Positions 29,908 to 43,000 are shown, counted from the first letter of the stretch. The stretch: DNA of 64,000 bases from Ilyonectria destructans (GCA_020740775.1 JAHEWK010000004.1:434001-498000); one strand, 5' to 3'. The notes: generated by a model from the letters alone, not told the origin. Program-made: numbers and translations.

Positions 29908-31269
29908 AACTGAAGGCATGTGACTGCCAAGTCGACTTGTATAATCCTTGCGCACTCTTTCTAGCATCGCTGCACTGTGACCCTTGGGAGTTCAAGTTGA
30001 GGAGTTGGTAGCTAGAGTGCTCGGAACTGATTTGATGCACTAAACAAGACTGCCTTGCAAAAGATTTGCCAACTACTCAAGGTCTCCGGCAGAGAGCCTC
30101 TGTGATCTGCATAGTAGCGAAGCTGGATTCGACAATATTTATCAGTTTTCTAAGCTTGACCCACCACCGGAGTAAAAATCATCAACACGTAGCTCGCATT
30201 TCGATGCGCCAGGTAGAATCGGAAGTTTCTGGGAGATCCACCTAGGCGGCATTGACTTCTGCCCCCATTCAAACTTGACATTACGCGAGGCAAATGAATG
30301 ACCTTGATGCCCGAAACCTCATTTCTCACATGCTTCTTATTATCAGTGTCACCTCCATTTATCAGCTTACTGGACTAGTATATTTTCTCATCACGGTAGA
30401 TATAGCTATTTCATTTGATTAATTGATTTATTATTGGATACTCGTTCTCCGTAGCTGCAGCTGATTTTCACGGACGCCGTCCGGGAGTGAAAATGGGGGA
30501 AGGATACGTGTTTACATTAATAGAGAGCGTTTCCTGCATTCAGTATAACATTTGACCATCTACCTCAAAGCGGCGAAACTCGTATCTCTGAGGGGATCAG
30601 CGATATTGCTCGATGCCTTCCACACCGTCATGATCCTGGAACCCGACTGAACCTGAGCCCGACACAGAAATCACAGCAACCGTTTCATTTCGAAGAGGGA
30701 ATGATTGGTAATAAGCTGTGTCTTCGCTGGACAATACAATGTGTGCCATGAATCCACCAAGGTATCAACACACCGATACAGTGGCCCTTCTTCCAGGACG
30801 CCATGGGCACAGCGCAAACTGGCACCGCAGATCGATACCGCAGGTGTGCTGTTGGATATGATTGGCTGCTTCTGGGGCATCGACCGGGGGTCGTGTCTAC
30901 CAATGAGAGGCCAAGGCACTGCTGTGCTGATGCGACTCCGCCTTGTTCAGGCCTCCAGTCACCAGATGATGAGAGACTCAACTTGACGTTTGCAACACTT
31001 GTGCTTTGGCTTGAGACAAAGCAACATAGCCCTCAGTCAAGCATAAGCTAATCACCTAGTCAACAACCCAAGATCCAGCATCGCGGTAATACGCCACACG
31101 CAAGAGGGAACCACCGGCGGCAAGAGGGAACCACCGGCGGCAACAGGGCTGAGTGAACCATGGCTGGCTAGAGACAAGGCTCTCTTCGTTCCAATCGAGT
31201 CTTCTAACCACAGGATAATCCGTCCCGGTGTCTTGGTCGAGTTTCGGATCTCCAAAGACACCTCTCATC
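29908..31269. other. Intergenic 1.36 kb, no gene seen
   Basis: No recognisable coding sequence; frames are below 100 residues and overlap on both strands. It includes the promoter of the next regulator gene and the 20-bp tandem repeat listed separately. Confidence 0.55.
31101..31140. repeat. Perfect 20-bp tandem duplication upstream of the large regulator gene
   Basis: CAAGAGGGAACCACCGGCGG occurs twice head to tail, and a third partial copy (CAACAGGG) follows. Each unit holds a CCGGCGG step. It lies about 130 bp upstream of the ATG at 31270, where regulator-binding sites are expected. Confidence 0.6.
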
Positions 31270-34200
31270 ATGGTCTACACCGGCAAGCCCTCTACGGGCT
31301 GTTCCGCCTGTCGCGAACGGAAAATACGCGTAAGTCACACTCCCGCAAGTCACTCAAGCCTCCATCATCGCTCTCCACCAAGACGCCGCCTCAATCCATG
31401 CCCCTGCGCTTGTTCTCCCCATTTTCGTTGCCTGACATTTCTAACAAAAGAGGCAGTGCGATCAGAAGGAACCTTCGTGCTCCCAGTGCGAAAAGCGTGA
31501 ACGGGTTTGTCCAGGTTATCGAAACCCGGCTAACCTCATGTTCCGGGATGAAAGCCAGCGAACCATTGGTGCATCTCATTTGATATCCAGGGCTGCTCGT
31601 AGTCGGAGTTACCATCGCAAAGGGCCCACCATCCCTTACTCAACCAAGACCAGCGAGGATGCCATCCCCGAGTCGACGCGGGCCTATCTCGCCCTGAAGG
31701 GTTTTCCCGTTGGCGATAGTCTCGGCGGGGTGCCTCTAGAACAATATCAATACTACTCCCATGACCAGGGGATTAGGACGCCCTTCGATTTCAAAGGAGG
31801 TCCAGAAGCCTGTATGTTTGAACCACTCAGTGATGATATCACGAGCCTGTAGATTGCGAGCCTAACACGTGTTGCTAGTAATTCCCTATCTTACTTGCCG
31901 GGCCCTGAACATCGGAAAGTGGACTCGCACAGCACAGAACGCGATAGATCTCATCATCTTCTACTCTCCCGATAAGTGCACCATAACCTACCACATCAAC
32001 AATGAGCGGGCTGGATACAAAATCGAGTATCCATTTTCCTATATTAAGAATATCTTTCTTGAGAATAACGAGGGCGACCCTAGTAAGCACGGCGGTATTG
32101 TCATCGAGCTGAACCGACCCCCGAACTTCTTTATGAACTGGTCACCCACCACCAATGGTTTCTTCCAGTGCAGCGACTTTACTGAAGATCTCCAGGCCAC
32201 GCAGTGTCTAGTCCACCACCTGGGCGGCAACCCCAAGATCCTCAGCAAGCAACTTGCGAGCCTAGTATCACTTCCCAGTTTCATGTCTCGACATAACGGG
32301 AATCTCTATAGCCTGGCCGCACCATACCCAAGATTACCAGCCACGTTTGGACTAGCACGAAAGACCCAACAGCCTCCAATGGGGGAAACTACATCCAATG
32401 ACACTGAGCAGTTCGCAAAGGCGAATGCACGGCGTTTACTTTTGGGGGAAGAAGAATTCTCCAAATATTTTGAAGCTGCATCCGGTACCCATTCTCCCGT
32501 TGCCTCGCCACCACTACCGGCGGATGCATTAAAAGAGGCCGAACTATCGCGGTTAAAACAAACTCCGATGAAGCTTCTTCATGTAGAGGCTGAAGCGGGG
32601 TCCGTTGATGGCGGCTTTGAATCACGTCTCACCGACCTTCGGATCGAACAAGAGTCGGCTCTTTTTTCTGGGAGACCGGTGGCAGATAACTCCAAGCAGA
32701 GTGAACAGCGAGACGGCACCGAATTTCGCTGTGAGACATGCGGATACTTTCCGCGTGGCAATCCCAAGTACTTCAAGCGGAGTCTAGCCAAACACATGAA
32801 GCGACACGCAGTCAAAGAGTCAAGATCATCATTCCGTGAGGTCGGAGATAGATATGACGCTGTTGCATACGAAGGCGAGGTGACATGGGACCTCAGTCAG
32901 CTGGTTGACCTTGATGAGTCCCTGACTGGCACAAAGAGCGGTTTGGATGGATTCGACAAGCTCGATTCCCCTGGCCCCCAAGAATTTGCCCGTGACTTGA
33001 AAGACGAGCGAGCCTTTACAGACTCCGGATACGCCTCTGCACCGAATCTGAATGGATACTTGAGCATCAAGTCTCCAACTGGGAAGAGAGGGAGTCCCGG
33101 CCCCAATACATCCCCTTTGGCGATGAACTGCACTGACAACGACGACACTGCAACACTGTACTCAGCTGGGACCACTGTTGCACCTGCCCGAGCCCAAACT
33201 TACATTTCCGAGATTTGCAACGACATTTATAGCAAGTTGAACGATTCTGTCAACGCCAAAACGTGGCCGGTAGTGTCCAAAATACTGCCGGATCTCATCA
33301 AGGCCTTTGCGGTCCGGCTGGGCAACGACTGCGCTGTGCAAGTCAACAGAGACATTATGTATTTCGTTCATCAACGGCATAGGTGAGCATTTCGACACAG
33401 GAATCGATGGTCTATGGATACTAATCAACTATATTAGAGAGGTGGTATCGCAACTTGAAGCCATGTTCAGTCACGACACCGAAGAGCCATTGGAAAACTG
33501 CCGGACTACTCATGAAGGGATGCCTCTGCTTGATAAGATGTCCATGTGGCGGAGCAGAGATGGCGAAGATTCCACGCCGGCAGCTGACGGCGACGATTAC
33601 TTCCACGGCGTCAACGACGACGAAGACCAGGACGACCAGATTGAAAACATCAACCTGTCGGCATACCAGAAAGTCATCTTCGACAGCCAGGCGTACAAGT
33701 GGTTCCTTGCCACTTGTAAAAAGGAAGTGACGCTGCAGCAAGAAGCGACAACTTCTTCGTCCTCATGCATCATGACGAATGAGAGTATTCGCCGAAAACT
33801 GATTGAAAAGCTCCCGACGGGAACCATCAGCAAGCGGTATGCCCCGAGTAGGCACGAAGTGACATTTGTTCTCGAAGCGCACCTGACTATTGCCCTGCGT
33901 CTTGAACGTGAGACGGTCGAGCCTGCGTCACGGCCGCCGCGGTCCTTTTCAGACTTTGTGGTTCTGACGGGATCAGTAAATCAGGCCCAAGCACTCACAA
34001 TCAAGCAGTACATGAGTCAAACGTGGCCAGCAAACGGGTTGCAGATGTTGGAAGCGCTTGAAGAGGGAATGCAGAATCCCAAAAGCCTGGAATCCGGTAA
34101 GAACCCCTATCCTGATGGCCCCGTCTGCCTGCGTGTACTGATGTGTCTATCATGACTAGGCAAGTCGCCGGCAAATGCACCACTTGTCGTGGGCAGGTTC

Positions 34201-36413
34201 GGATCCAAACTGGTAGTCAAAGTCAGCGGACCAGCCTACTTCATCGCCGAGTGTGGTGAGCAGCTCGCTTGGTTAGCATCCGCCTCTTTAAGCGTTGTTC
34301 GAAATGGACTCTGTCGCGTAACTCCCTTGATCGACAACATCCGTGTTGGGCCCACGACTCCGCAGAGCTCGAGCTATCGAGGCATGTGCCGAGTAGGTGT
34401 TGTTATCAATGACCTTGTCAACCCAGACCTTTCCATGCCGTCGGTGACACAGAGTTGTTGGCAAGCCGTGGTTTGGCGACAAATTCTCATCCAGGGGTAT
34501 CCCATTGCCCGACGACCAGACGGATACCGAGGCCTGGAGCTTTCCCTGGACGTGCTCCTGTATTTGATGAAAGCCAAGGAGGTTTCTGTCTGTCCCGGAA
34601 AGGTGGTGGTCAATGGAGTAGAAAGGTCACTTAGACTGGTGAACCGAACTGACCATATCTGTCTTTGGCATCCTTTTGGCCCGACTACGGAGACCTGTTT
34701 CTGTGACAAGGGTTCAACTGTTGTGGATCACCCAAATCTGGATTCAGATCGCCATATCATTGGTAGTTGCAAACCTCAGAAATCTCTAGGCGGAGGTAAG
34801 TGTTATTATTCCTGTCTTTAAGGCGAAACTGTCTAACCGTGACGATCACGGCAGATGATGCACACTCAATAAACACCGGGTCCCCCGGCAGCATACGCTC
34901 GCTGAACGCCTCAAGGAGTAAACGCCAGGCTGTGACAGCCTCTGACGAAATGGAGCTCGACGCATTTTCCCTGGGGGGGCTAAGTCAGGAGGTCGCCGGG
35001 AAGCCGCTCAGGCGCTCTGCACCTCGAGTTTGCATGTTGAAGGAGCACGCATCCGCAACTCCCATGACGGTCTCAGGAAGTCCTGGGGGATCCCAATCAG
35101 TAACAGCAACAGAATCCGGCGACGACTCTTTCGACACAGATCAACTGTCGATATCTGATTCTTCTGAGAACGCCGAGCGACTAGATATCAACGGCCCGCA
35201 ATACCTCGTCCTTAAGCGTGTTCTCTTTCGACTTCTCTCTGGTTACAGAACTAGACAGCAGTGTCCGTCGTCTGCCGGAGAGAGCGGACAAGGAGCTGGC
35301 GCATCGACAATTGCACCCAACTTGTCAAACAGCAACACGAGAGGGGCTTCAAACCAGAGTAATTTGAAGAGAAAACGAGGCAACGACGACAGTGATGATG
35401 CAGATCAAGATGGTTTCCAGCGACCACCTCAGAAGAAAACGAATTGCGACGCTGCTGAAGCTTCAAAGAAGTCATTTGCATGCCCATTCTTGAAGAAAGA
35501 CCCCATCGAACACCGCGACTGTTGTACGAGGAAGTTGAGCAGGATTCGAGACGTCAAGCAGCATCTGGCCAGACGACACACGCCAGAGCGATATTGTCAG
35601 CTCTGTTTCGAGACCAGCTTTGCGACTCAACGCAGCTTGCAGAACCACATCAAAGAGCGGTCATGTTCGAGCCAAGACCCTTCCACTCTCAAGGGGATAT
35701 CGTATGATCAGCACCGGCAGCTTTCCAAAAAGTCCAACCCTACTCTGGGCGAAGAGGGCCAATGGTTTGCAATCTGGGATGTCATTTTCCCCGAGAGCCC
35801 TAATAAGCCGGTCTCGGCGTACATCGACACCGGCCTGTCTGTGGAGATGCGGCTCTTCCGTGAGTACAGTTATAGCTTTAGCCCGGCCATGCTGAGAGAG
35901 CAGATCATGTCAAATCCAGATTGTATAAGGCAAGAGAGTACAGAAGAAGACCAACAGAGGTCACTAGATCGAGTCATTGCCGAGGGCATCACTCACCTGT
36001 TTGAGACGTGGCGGTCAGCCCAATCTACTGGCGCGCTGTTGTCGAGGAACCAAAGGAGCAACAATCCACAAACCGGGCAGGCAACGCCACTGAGCTCCAT
36101 TGCGGACAGTGGTTTTGCAACTGAGAGTCATATGTCGTCCTTGGAAAACGGATCGCAAGTTGAAGGAAGCGGTTTACATGTGAGCGTGATGAACATCACT
36201 TGCCCGCCACCAGCGACCATGGCGGCAGCGGAAAGTCCAACGTCAATACCAACACATGACATGACGATGGAATCATCCGACATCCATAATTCACAGAACT
36301 GGGTTGGGTTGTTTGCGAACATGGACAACATGGAGGATTTCAATGCAAACGGGAACGAGCTCGGGTTTGATACGTTTGATTCCCTACAAGGGAACTTTGG
36401 AGGCTTTGGGTGA
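31270..36413 (+). CDS. Very large multi-domain regulator: Zn2Cys6 plus two C2H2-type regions
   Basis: Six exons, 31270-31329, 31457-31811, 31879-33382, 33438-34096, 34160-34795 and 34855-36413, join in phase to 1590 residues. Exons 1-2 form a zinc cluster split by an intron: GCSACRERKIR then CDQKEPSCSQCEKRERVC. After GIRTPFDFKGGPEA the chain passes into IPYLTCRALNIGKWTRTAQN, a fungal domain I associate with C2H2-finger regulators. A CETC...HMKRH finger lies near 423-451. Residues 877-1030 hold a second fungal domain (AECGEQLAWLASA, GLELSLDVLLYLM, ending in a WH step). From 1281, ACPFLKKDPIEHRDCC, QHLARRHTP and CQLCF form a C2H2-like tract. It is probably a nuclear regulator. The Zn2Cys6 exon could belong to a separate ancestral gene; RNA evidence would settle that. 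Confidence 0.75.
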
Positions 36414-36846
36414 CATTTGCGGTCTAGCGAAGACAGCGGACCAGATGAGGGGAAATAATGAGCCTGATACATGCCGTAAAAAGGATAGCGGTGGTGTACG
36501 GACTACGGAGTACCTGATTGTACGTAGATGTGTTCAGTGGACATGGAGTAATCATAGCTGTGTGGTCGCTGTTGCTGAATTAAAACCACGGCGAAATCGT
36601 TGTAATTTAAAAAGACTAGAACGGCCTTGTTGGGACATATTAAGGCAAGTATTGATGGATTTGATCCATGACCACTTGAACTTCGTGACAACCCTTTGAC
36701 ACCCAGACATAAGTAAATCCCTTCTACACCTACCCGTTGAACGTGTTAAATCGTCGAGACTGGTAGCTATACGCAAGCAGGGCCACCTAGAAGAGCACGC
36801 CGCGCGCACCACCCTTTCCTAACGACGTGATCCCGTCATCTAATGA
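36414..36846. other. Intergenic, no gene seen
   Basis: The 3' flank of the large regulator. Short frames only. Confidence 0.55.
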
Positions 36847-36978
36847 TTACTCAAGCCCCACCACCGCCTCATAACCCTTCTCTATAAGAACCCTCGCCAC
36901 CGCCTCGTGGCCGTTCTCTGAGGCCCGCGAAAATGACGTTCGGCCCCCCCAATTCACTTCATTGACGGTCGTCCCTGC
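36847..36978 (-). pseudogene. Ankyrin-repeat gene relic (last exon)
   Basis: On the minus strand, after an intron-like acceptor (CTAACCTAGCCTTCTCCAG), the frame reads GTTVNEVNWGGRTSFSRASE then NGHEAVARVLIEKGYEAVVG and a stop. This is one ankyrin repeat (V-N-x-x-x-x-G-R-T-x-x-x-x-A-x-x-N-G-H-E-x-V-x-x-L-L). No further repeats are seen in the 1 kb upstream, so it is a remnant and not a working gene. Confidence 0.55.
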
Positions 36979-38231
36979 CTGGAGAAGGCTAGGTTAGAGT
37001 TATAGCGTACCAAGGCAAGGCAGGGCTAACCCCTCCTTGCGCTTGATGTCGGTGTGTGATAGGGTATTGGACGTGAGGCCTGGTACCCTTGTTACATCTA
37101 GTCAATACCGGCGGCGGCTCGTCTGCCATGTGACGCAACAATGCTAATCGCAATGCCCCGGTCCAGTGTAAAATCAATAAGCCAGTATCAGTTTCCGATT
37201 TCGAATATTGAGACAGAGATTGCAGCGGACAGAAAATGAAATTAACGGTTCCAAAGTAGTGCATTCCTTCAATGTTTCCACCCGAGGTCGGAGGGTGAGA
37301 TACCCATCTATCTGCCAAGAAGTCGTAAATCATATTGGCTGGGGCAGGTTTCTAGTAATTTGAACCAGCGTATTCTACCTGCATGTTAATGGAATGCCGT
37401 GGTGGCATCCTTAGCAGGTGCATCCTACATCCGGTTGGACAATTACGGCATTCTTAAGACCTGATCATCCTGTTGGCTGTAGATTGAAAGTTCAATAAAT
37501 TCACGAAACATTATAATCCGTCGCCAAGAGCAGTAGTTGCGCCACGTAGGCGGAGTACCAAGCCCGTAAGCCTGCCGGACCAACTGCCAAGCTGTGTTTC
37601 CACCATCAAAGAATGGGATCGCCATTGCCACCTACGATTTGCAGTACGAATAATGATGTATCAAAATGATCTGTAAAGCCGCTCATTACACAAAGGTTCC
37701 AGAGGTCCTTTTTCTCCGGTTAAATCAATGCCTGTTTCAGTTCGAACACAATCTGAGCACAGGTGTCCTCTTTTTGTCCTGTGTGTCTCAGGGTCGGCAC
37801 ATCGGCGGTCAGGAATCTGTGGAAATTAAGGCAATTGAAGCACAGCCTGCGAACCAATCGTTCTAGAGTGATGGAGTGCCCATTGGAGGTTCGAAGGGGA
37901 GACACGTCAACACAGCCACATGTCTTCAAAATGTCCGCGTCGTTTGATGCGATTGATCGACATGAGACACAGTAACAAGACAAGACCAACGGCACATAGA
38001 GCCTGCGGAACGCGCCCTGCCCCAGTTGCCGCCAAGAAACATCCCGTGAACACGCAATAACTGAATTGCAGTAGTTCGCATGTTTGTCTCGGTCTCCTTT
38101 CCCATTCGCGGCCATATAAATCTTTCAAGGATTCTCGATGCTGTTCTTGAGTTCATCAAGTTAAACAGCCAACACGGGTTCAAACCTTCACTTTCCCTCG
38201 TTTTCAATCCCCTACTCTCTTTCACTTTACG
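36979..38231. other. Intergenic, no intact gene seen
   Basis: Upstream side of the ankyrin relic and promoter of the lipase. Frames up to 131 residues on both strands lack motifs. The last 60 bases before 38232 are pyrimidine-rich (CTTCACTTTCCCTCG). Confidence 0.5.
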
Positions 38232-39578
38232 ATGACTCGGATTGTTCTCCGCCTGCTCGCCTCGTTGGCCCTCTCAACAGCGCTCTACGCTACCCCTTCC
38301 ACATCTCGTCTCTTGCCACCCAGCAAAGACCCCTTCTACGCTGTACCAGACGATGTCGAAAGCTTTACTCCTGGAACCATCTTCAACCATCGGCAGCCAC
38401 CGGATTTAATTGCCGGCTTTGGTGTGCAGCCCGCCAACCTTAAATCCAGTCACCAGATTCTCTATCGAACCACCGACGATCAAGGCAATGCTACTGCAAC
38501 TGTTGTTACTGTTCTGATTCCTGACAAGGCCGACTTCAACAAGGTCGTGTCTTATCAGGTTGCCGAGAATGGTGCCTCGGTTGACTGCGCCCCTTCGTAT
38601 GGTTTTCTATTATCGACGTCTGCAGACCCGCTCATAGGCTCCAAAACCATGCAGACCCAGCTACTTCTTCTCGAAGGCGCCCTCGCAGAGGGGTGGGTAG
38701 TCATTGTGGCAGATTATCAAGGCCCAAATGGTGCCTATTTTACCAACAGGCTGGCAGGTCGTTCAGTTCTCGACGGAATTCGCGCCGCGCTCCAGTCGAC
38801 TGATTTCACTGGCATCAGCAAAAGCGCTAGAGTTACAATATGGGGCTACTCGGCTGGGGCTTCTGTGACTCAATGGGCTGCCGAGTTGCAGCCAACCTAC
38901 GCGCCTGAGCTGAAGATAGTTGGAGCAGCAATTGGTGGTGGTTGTAACAGCCTGGCCGTCCCAATCTCTAGAATCAACAATGGACGTGTCTCCGGCTTCA
39001 TACCTATTGTGCTGGTAGGCTTAAGCGCCCAGTACACAGAGCTCAGAGAAGTGATCAACAAGGAACTCAAGCCTGAGTTTAAAGACGAGTTTTACAAGCC
39101 ACTACATCAGTGCCTGAACGCCAATCTAGCGACTTTTGAAGACAAAGATGTCACTGCCTTTTTTGTCAATTGGCCTCGCTTCATCCAAAACCCCGTTCTC
39201 CTCAAGATTCTCAGTACTTTGGACTCCGGCAAATCACTCTCTCAAATCCCATTGTTCTGGCACACGGCTACTCACGACGAGGCACTCCCAATTGAAGATA
39301 TGGACGCTGCGGTAATCAAGTACTGTGCTAGGGGTGGGACGGTCCGTTATCGCAGGGATACTGCGCCCAACCTTCGCCACACCAACTACGGGGTTGTCAG
39401 CACGCCCATTGCAATTGCTTGGCTGAAGGAGGTATTGAACGGCAAGGTTCCGAAGCCTGGATGTTCCACGGAAATAGGCATTACATCCGAGTTGGACGAA
39501 GATTTTCTGAAGTTGTTCCCTAAGAATATCGCTGATGTCCTAGCTGCATCGGCTGGGAAGGTGGGCGGGGGTATCTAA
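38232..39578 (+). CDS. Secretory lipase (LIP family)
   Basis: A single exon of 448 residues with a cleavable signal peptide (MTRIVLRLLASLALSTALYA). The alpha/beta-hydrolase nucleophile elbow is GYSAG with Ser207, following VVIVADYQGPNGAYF, as in the secreted triacylglycerol lipases of the Candida LIP type. A likely catalytic Asp/His pair lies in the C-terminal third (WHTATHDEALP, RHTNYGV). It would be exported to hydrolyse lipids or esters outside the cell. It flanks the PKS gene tail to tail, so membership in the metabolite cluster is uncertain. Confidence 0.85.
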   Translation: MTRIVLRLLASLALSTALYATPSTSRLLPPSKDPFYAVPDDVESFTPGTIFNHRQPPDLIAGFGVQPANLKSSHQILYRTTDDQGNATATVVTVLIPDKADFNKVVSYQVAENGASVDCAPSYGFLLSTSADPLIGSKTMQTQLLLLEGALAEGWVVIVADYQGPNGAYFTNRLAGRSVLDGIRAALQSTDFTGISKSARVTIWGYSAGASVTQWAAELQPTYAPELKIVGAAIGGGCNSLAVPISRINNGRVSGFIPIVLVGLSAQYTELREVINKELKPEFKDEFYKPLHQCLNANLATFEDKDVTAFFVNWPRFIQNPVLLKILSTLDSGKSLSQIPLFWHTATHDEALPIEDMDAAVIKYCARGGTVRYRRDTAPNLRHTNYGVVSTPIAIAWLKEVLNGKVPKPGCSTEIGITSELDEDFLKLFPKNIADVLAASAGKVGGGI

Positions 39579-40047
39579 GCAGGCCGATTATCAGGGAGGT
39601 ATGAATTCCAGCATCCCGAATATCAAATTATGTTGTCCCGTATGAATGTGTGCTCAACTGTTGACTTGGCGTTTGTGATGAACGGAGGATCCAGGTAGCA
39701 GTAGCGACAATAATAACATCGTGCCGACAAGGCATTGCTTGATCCAGATATTTGCAAGTATGATGCATAATTGACACATGATTAGATACCACAGCACAGC
39801 GAACCAAGGTGCTCAACGGTAAGATGGCAGATTGTACTAGACGCGCTATGCCGTGGATCTCAGCGTAAATGCTAGACAACAAGCTTTCACAGTCGTGGTA
39901 ATAATGAAGATATAATGAAATGTTCGAGCTCATAATAAGAGCATGTAATAGACTAAGTCTCGTCCCCTCTAGATTAATACTACGCCAATACAAATGAAAT
40001 GTAGGTGCAATGACAGCCATCCCCACCACTCGAAAGCCTATGATATA
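39579..40047. other. Convergent intergenic region
   Basis: 3' flanks of the lipase and the PKS; nothing else recognised. Confidence 0.6.
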
Positions 40048-43000
40048 CTAAGCCTCTTCCTTCTTCGTCCACACACCCTTCAGGGTTGTCTTCCTCAACA
40101 CCAAAGCCGACAAATCTCTCATGGTCCCACTCGTCAGAAGCTCCAACACTTGCAAGTGAGCTTGGAGCTCCTTGCCGATCCAGTTCCGCAACTCAATAGC
40201 ATTGAGCGAGTCCAGACCCAGGGCAGTGATGGATGACTTGCCCTGCTCGGCGGCCATGACCTCCGGGGGCAGCATCAGGATGGCGCCCAGCTTCTCTTGG
40301 ATTCCTAGAGTCACCACCTCATGGGCATCCTGTTCAGTGGTGGTTTGCTGGAGCTCTTGCGAGATGGACAAGTTTGCTCCATCCGCGCCGTCGGCATCCA
40401 AGGAGTTGGCGAGCGCGGCATTGCGGAGGTGAGAGAACTTTCCGTCCGAAGCGTAGTATGGCAGAGATGATGGGTTCTCAAAGTTCAACCCAGTGACACA
40501 CTGGCCATCGCAAGTGGAGGTCACCTTGCCCTCTATTGCGGCCTCGACTAGAGCCAGAACCTCGGACTCGTTCAAGGTGTTTCCTGAAAGGTTCTTCAGG
40601 ACCTGCGACTGTCGGGCTGCGTTCTCGGCCAGATAACCAACGCCGTCAACAGCCGTAAGATCTAGTGAAGATGCTGCCAGACCCTGGCGGGCACGGTAGC
40701 GCACAAAGGCATCAAGGAAGGTGTTGGCAGCAGCGTACGCGGCTTGGCCTCTGTTACCAACGATACCAGCAACCGAAGACAAGACGATAAAGAAGTCCAG
40801 GGGAGTATCAGTAAGAGCGTTGTGGAAGTTCCACGCTCCGTTAACCTTGGATCGTGTCACATTCTCGTAGTCTTCAAACGTCATCTTCTCAAAGAGGACA
40901 TCCTACTACTGTTAGCAAAGAACTGTCGCCGCAAGCTAGAGATACGTACGATGAGCACCATGGCGGCGTGAATGATACCACGGATGGGAGGCAATTTCTG
41001 CTGCAGCTCGGCTACAAGAGACTTCACACTGGCCTCGTCGGCGACGTCACAAGACTTGACATGGATGGTGGCTCCAACAGCTTGGCTCTCCTTGATCAGC
41101 TTACCCAACTCGGTGGTAGCCTTGCCACTACGCGACAAGAGGACGATGTGGCGAGCTCCACGCTGGACCATCTTTTTGGCCATAGAGCGACCAAGGCCAC
41201 CAGTTCCACCGATGATCAAGTACGTGACATCTCCTCGAAGGAGGTCACCGGGTGAAGTTGGGTGAATTGCCTAACATATGGTCAGTCAACGTGGATCGAA
41301 TTTGTCTTATATCTGGTTACCTTGACTTGTTCGTTGTTGACGTGGCTCACGATGACCTTGCCAGAGGTCTTACCACTCTGTAGCTTTCGAAGGGAGAGTT
41401 CGACCTCCGAGATGGGAACGGTGGTGATGGGGCCGATGGGCTTGATCGTGTTCTTGGACAACAATTTCATGACGGTAGTCAAGACGCGGCCCATGATCTT
41501 GGGCCTCTTAGCGGCAACGAGCGTCAAGTCAACAGAACTGAAAGTGCAGTTGTGCTCGAACTTGGCCATCTCCAGTCTCGTGTTGGAAGTAATGTCCCTC
41601 TTACCAATCTCCACAAATCGGCCGAAGGGTGCCAGGCACTCCCACGTTACACGCAGCATGTCGCCGGCAAGCGAGTTGATGACAACGTCAACGCCTTCGC
41701 CATCAGTGGCCTCCTTCACAGCGGCACCAAACTCGGTGTCCCTGCTGTAAAAGATGCGGTTCTCGGGAATGCCGTAAGTATCAATGAGCAGTTGCTTCTT
41801 CTCTCCACTGCCGACAGTTGCGTAAATCTCAGCACCAATCATCTGTGCGAGCTGGATAGCAGCTTGGCCGACTCCACCGGAGGCGGCGTGGATGAGGATC
41901 CTCTCGCCGGGCTCCATGCGGGCGAGGTTGACGATGCCGTAGTAGGCGGTGCTGTAAACGACGGGAATTGAAGCCGCAGTCTCGAAGCTCATGGAGTCGG
42001 GGATGAGAGCTGCGCTGGTTGCTGGGCAGCGAGTGTAGGTGCTGTACGCTCCCAGGGACATGGCACAAACACGGTCACCAACTCGGAGAGATGTGACGTT
42101 GGATCCAACCCTGGAGATGATACCACTACACTCAACACCGATATAGGGGCTGGCGACTTGTCCCATGGCAATGACAACATCCTTGAAGTTCATTCCGGTG
42201 GCCGTTATCTTGATCTCGACATCGTCGGCGGGAAGAGGGAGATCAGCCTCATCCTTCCAGTACAGCGAGTCCAAAGCACCAAGTGTACCAACAGCAAGCT
42301 TCAGGCGGCGTCCAGGCTGCTCGAAGTCTTGGAGGTAAGGTGCAGAGATCTGCGTCTCGCGGAACACGGTGAGGTTCATGTCCTCATGCTCCACGACACG
42401 GGGAACCACCAGCTTGCCGTTGTCTTCGGAGAATTCGAAGTCAACCGGCGAACCATCCTCCGGTGTGTCGAGCGACGACACCAAAGCCCGCAAGACGAGC
42501 TCGGCATGGTCTGAAGGACCGATCTGAGAAGTGGGATCCAGGTCGAGAGTCGCCGCAACCTTGCTGTTCTCGGAGCGAACAGTTCGGAGGAGGCCCTGAA
42601 CGATGTTGTTCTCCGGCTTCTCAGCGAAGCGGTACGCACCGCTGGTGACCCAGAGCATCGAAGAGCACGTGAGAAGTAGGTTCTTCACCAGATCAAAAGT
42701 GGTGACTGACATGTTGTACAACAGAGGTGCATCAAGCTCCGCCAAGCAGATGTAGCGGACAGTGGACGACGGCCGGACTTCAGCGATGGTAGAAACTGAT
42801 GGCTTGAATCCAGTCTGTGCCTGCAAGATGCTGGAAATGGCGAATACTAATGGGTCGGACTCGGTCTTGTCGGTGATGATGACGAACTCCTCGCCCTTGA
42901 GCTCGACACTAGTTGACTGAGTCGTCTCCTCAACTTGGCCATTCTCTTCGTCTGTATCAGCCTCGGTGGGCTTGCCAAGAGGCTCCCATTGGACTTTGTA

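Noticed and set aside
31869..33386. A separate gene starting at about 31869
   Set aside because: The frame begins with GTG, not ATG, and both sides join in phase through strong introns, so I treat it as exon 3 of the large regulator.
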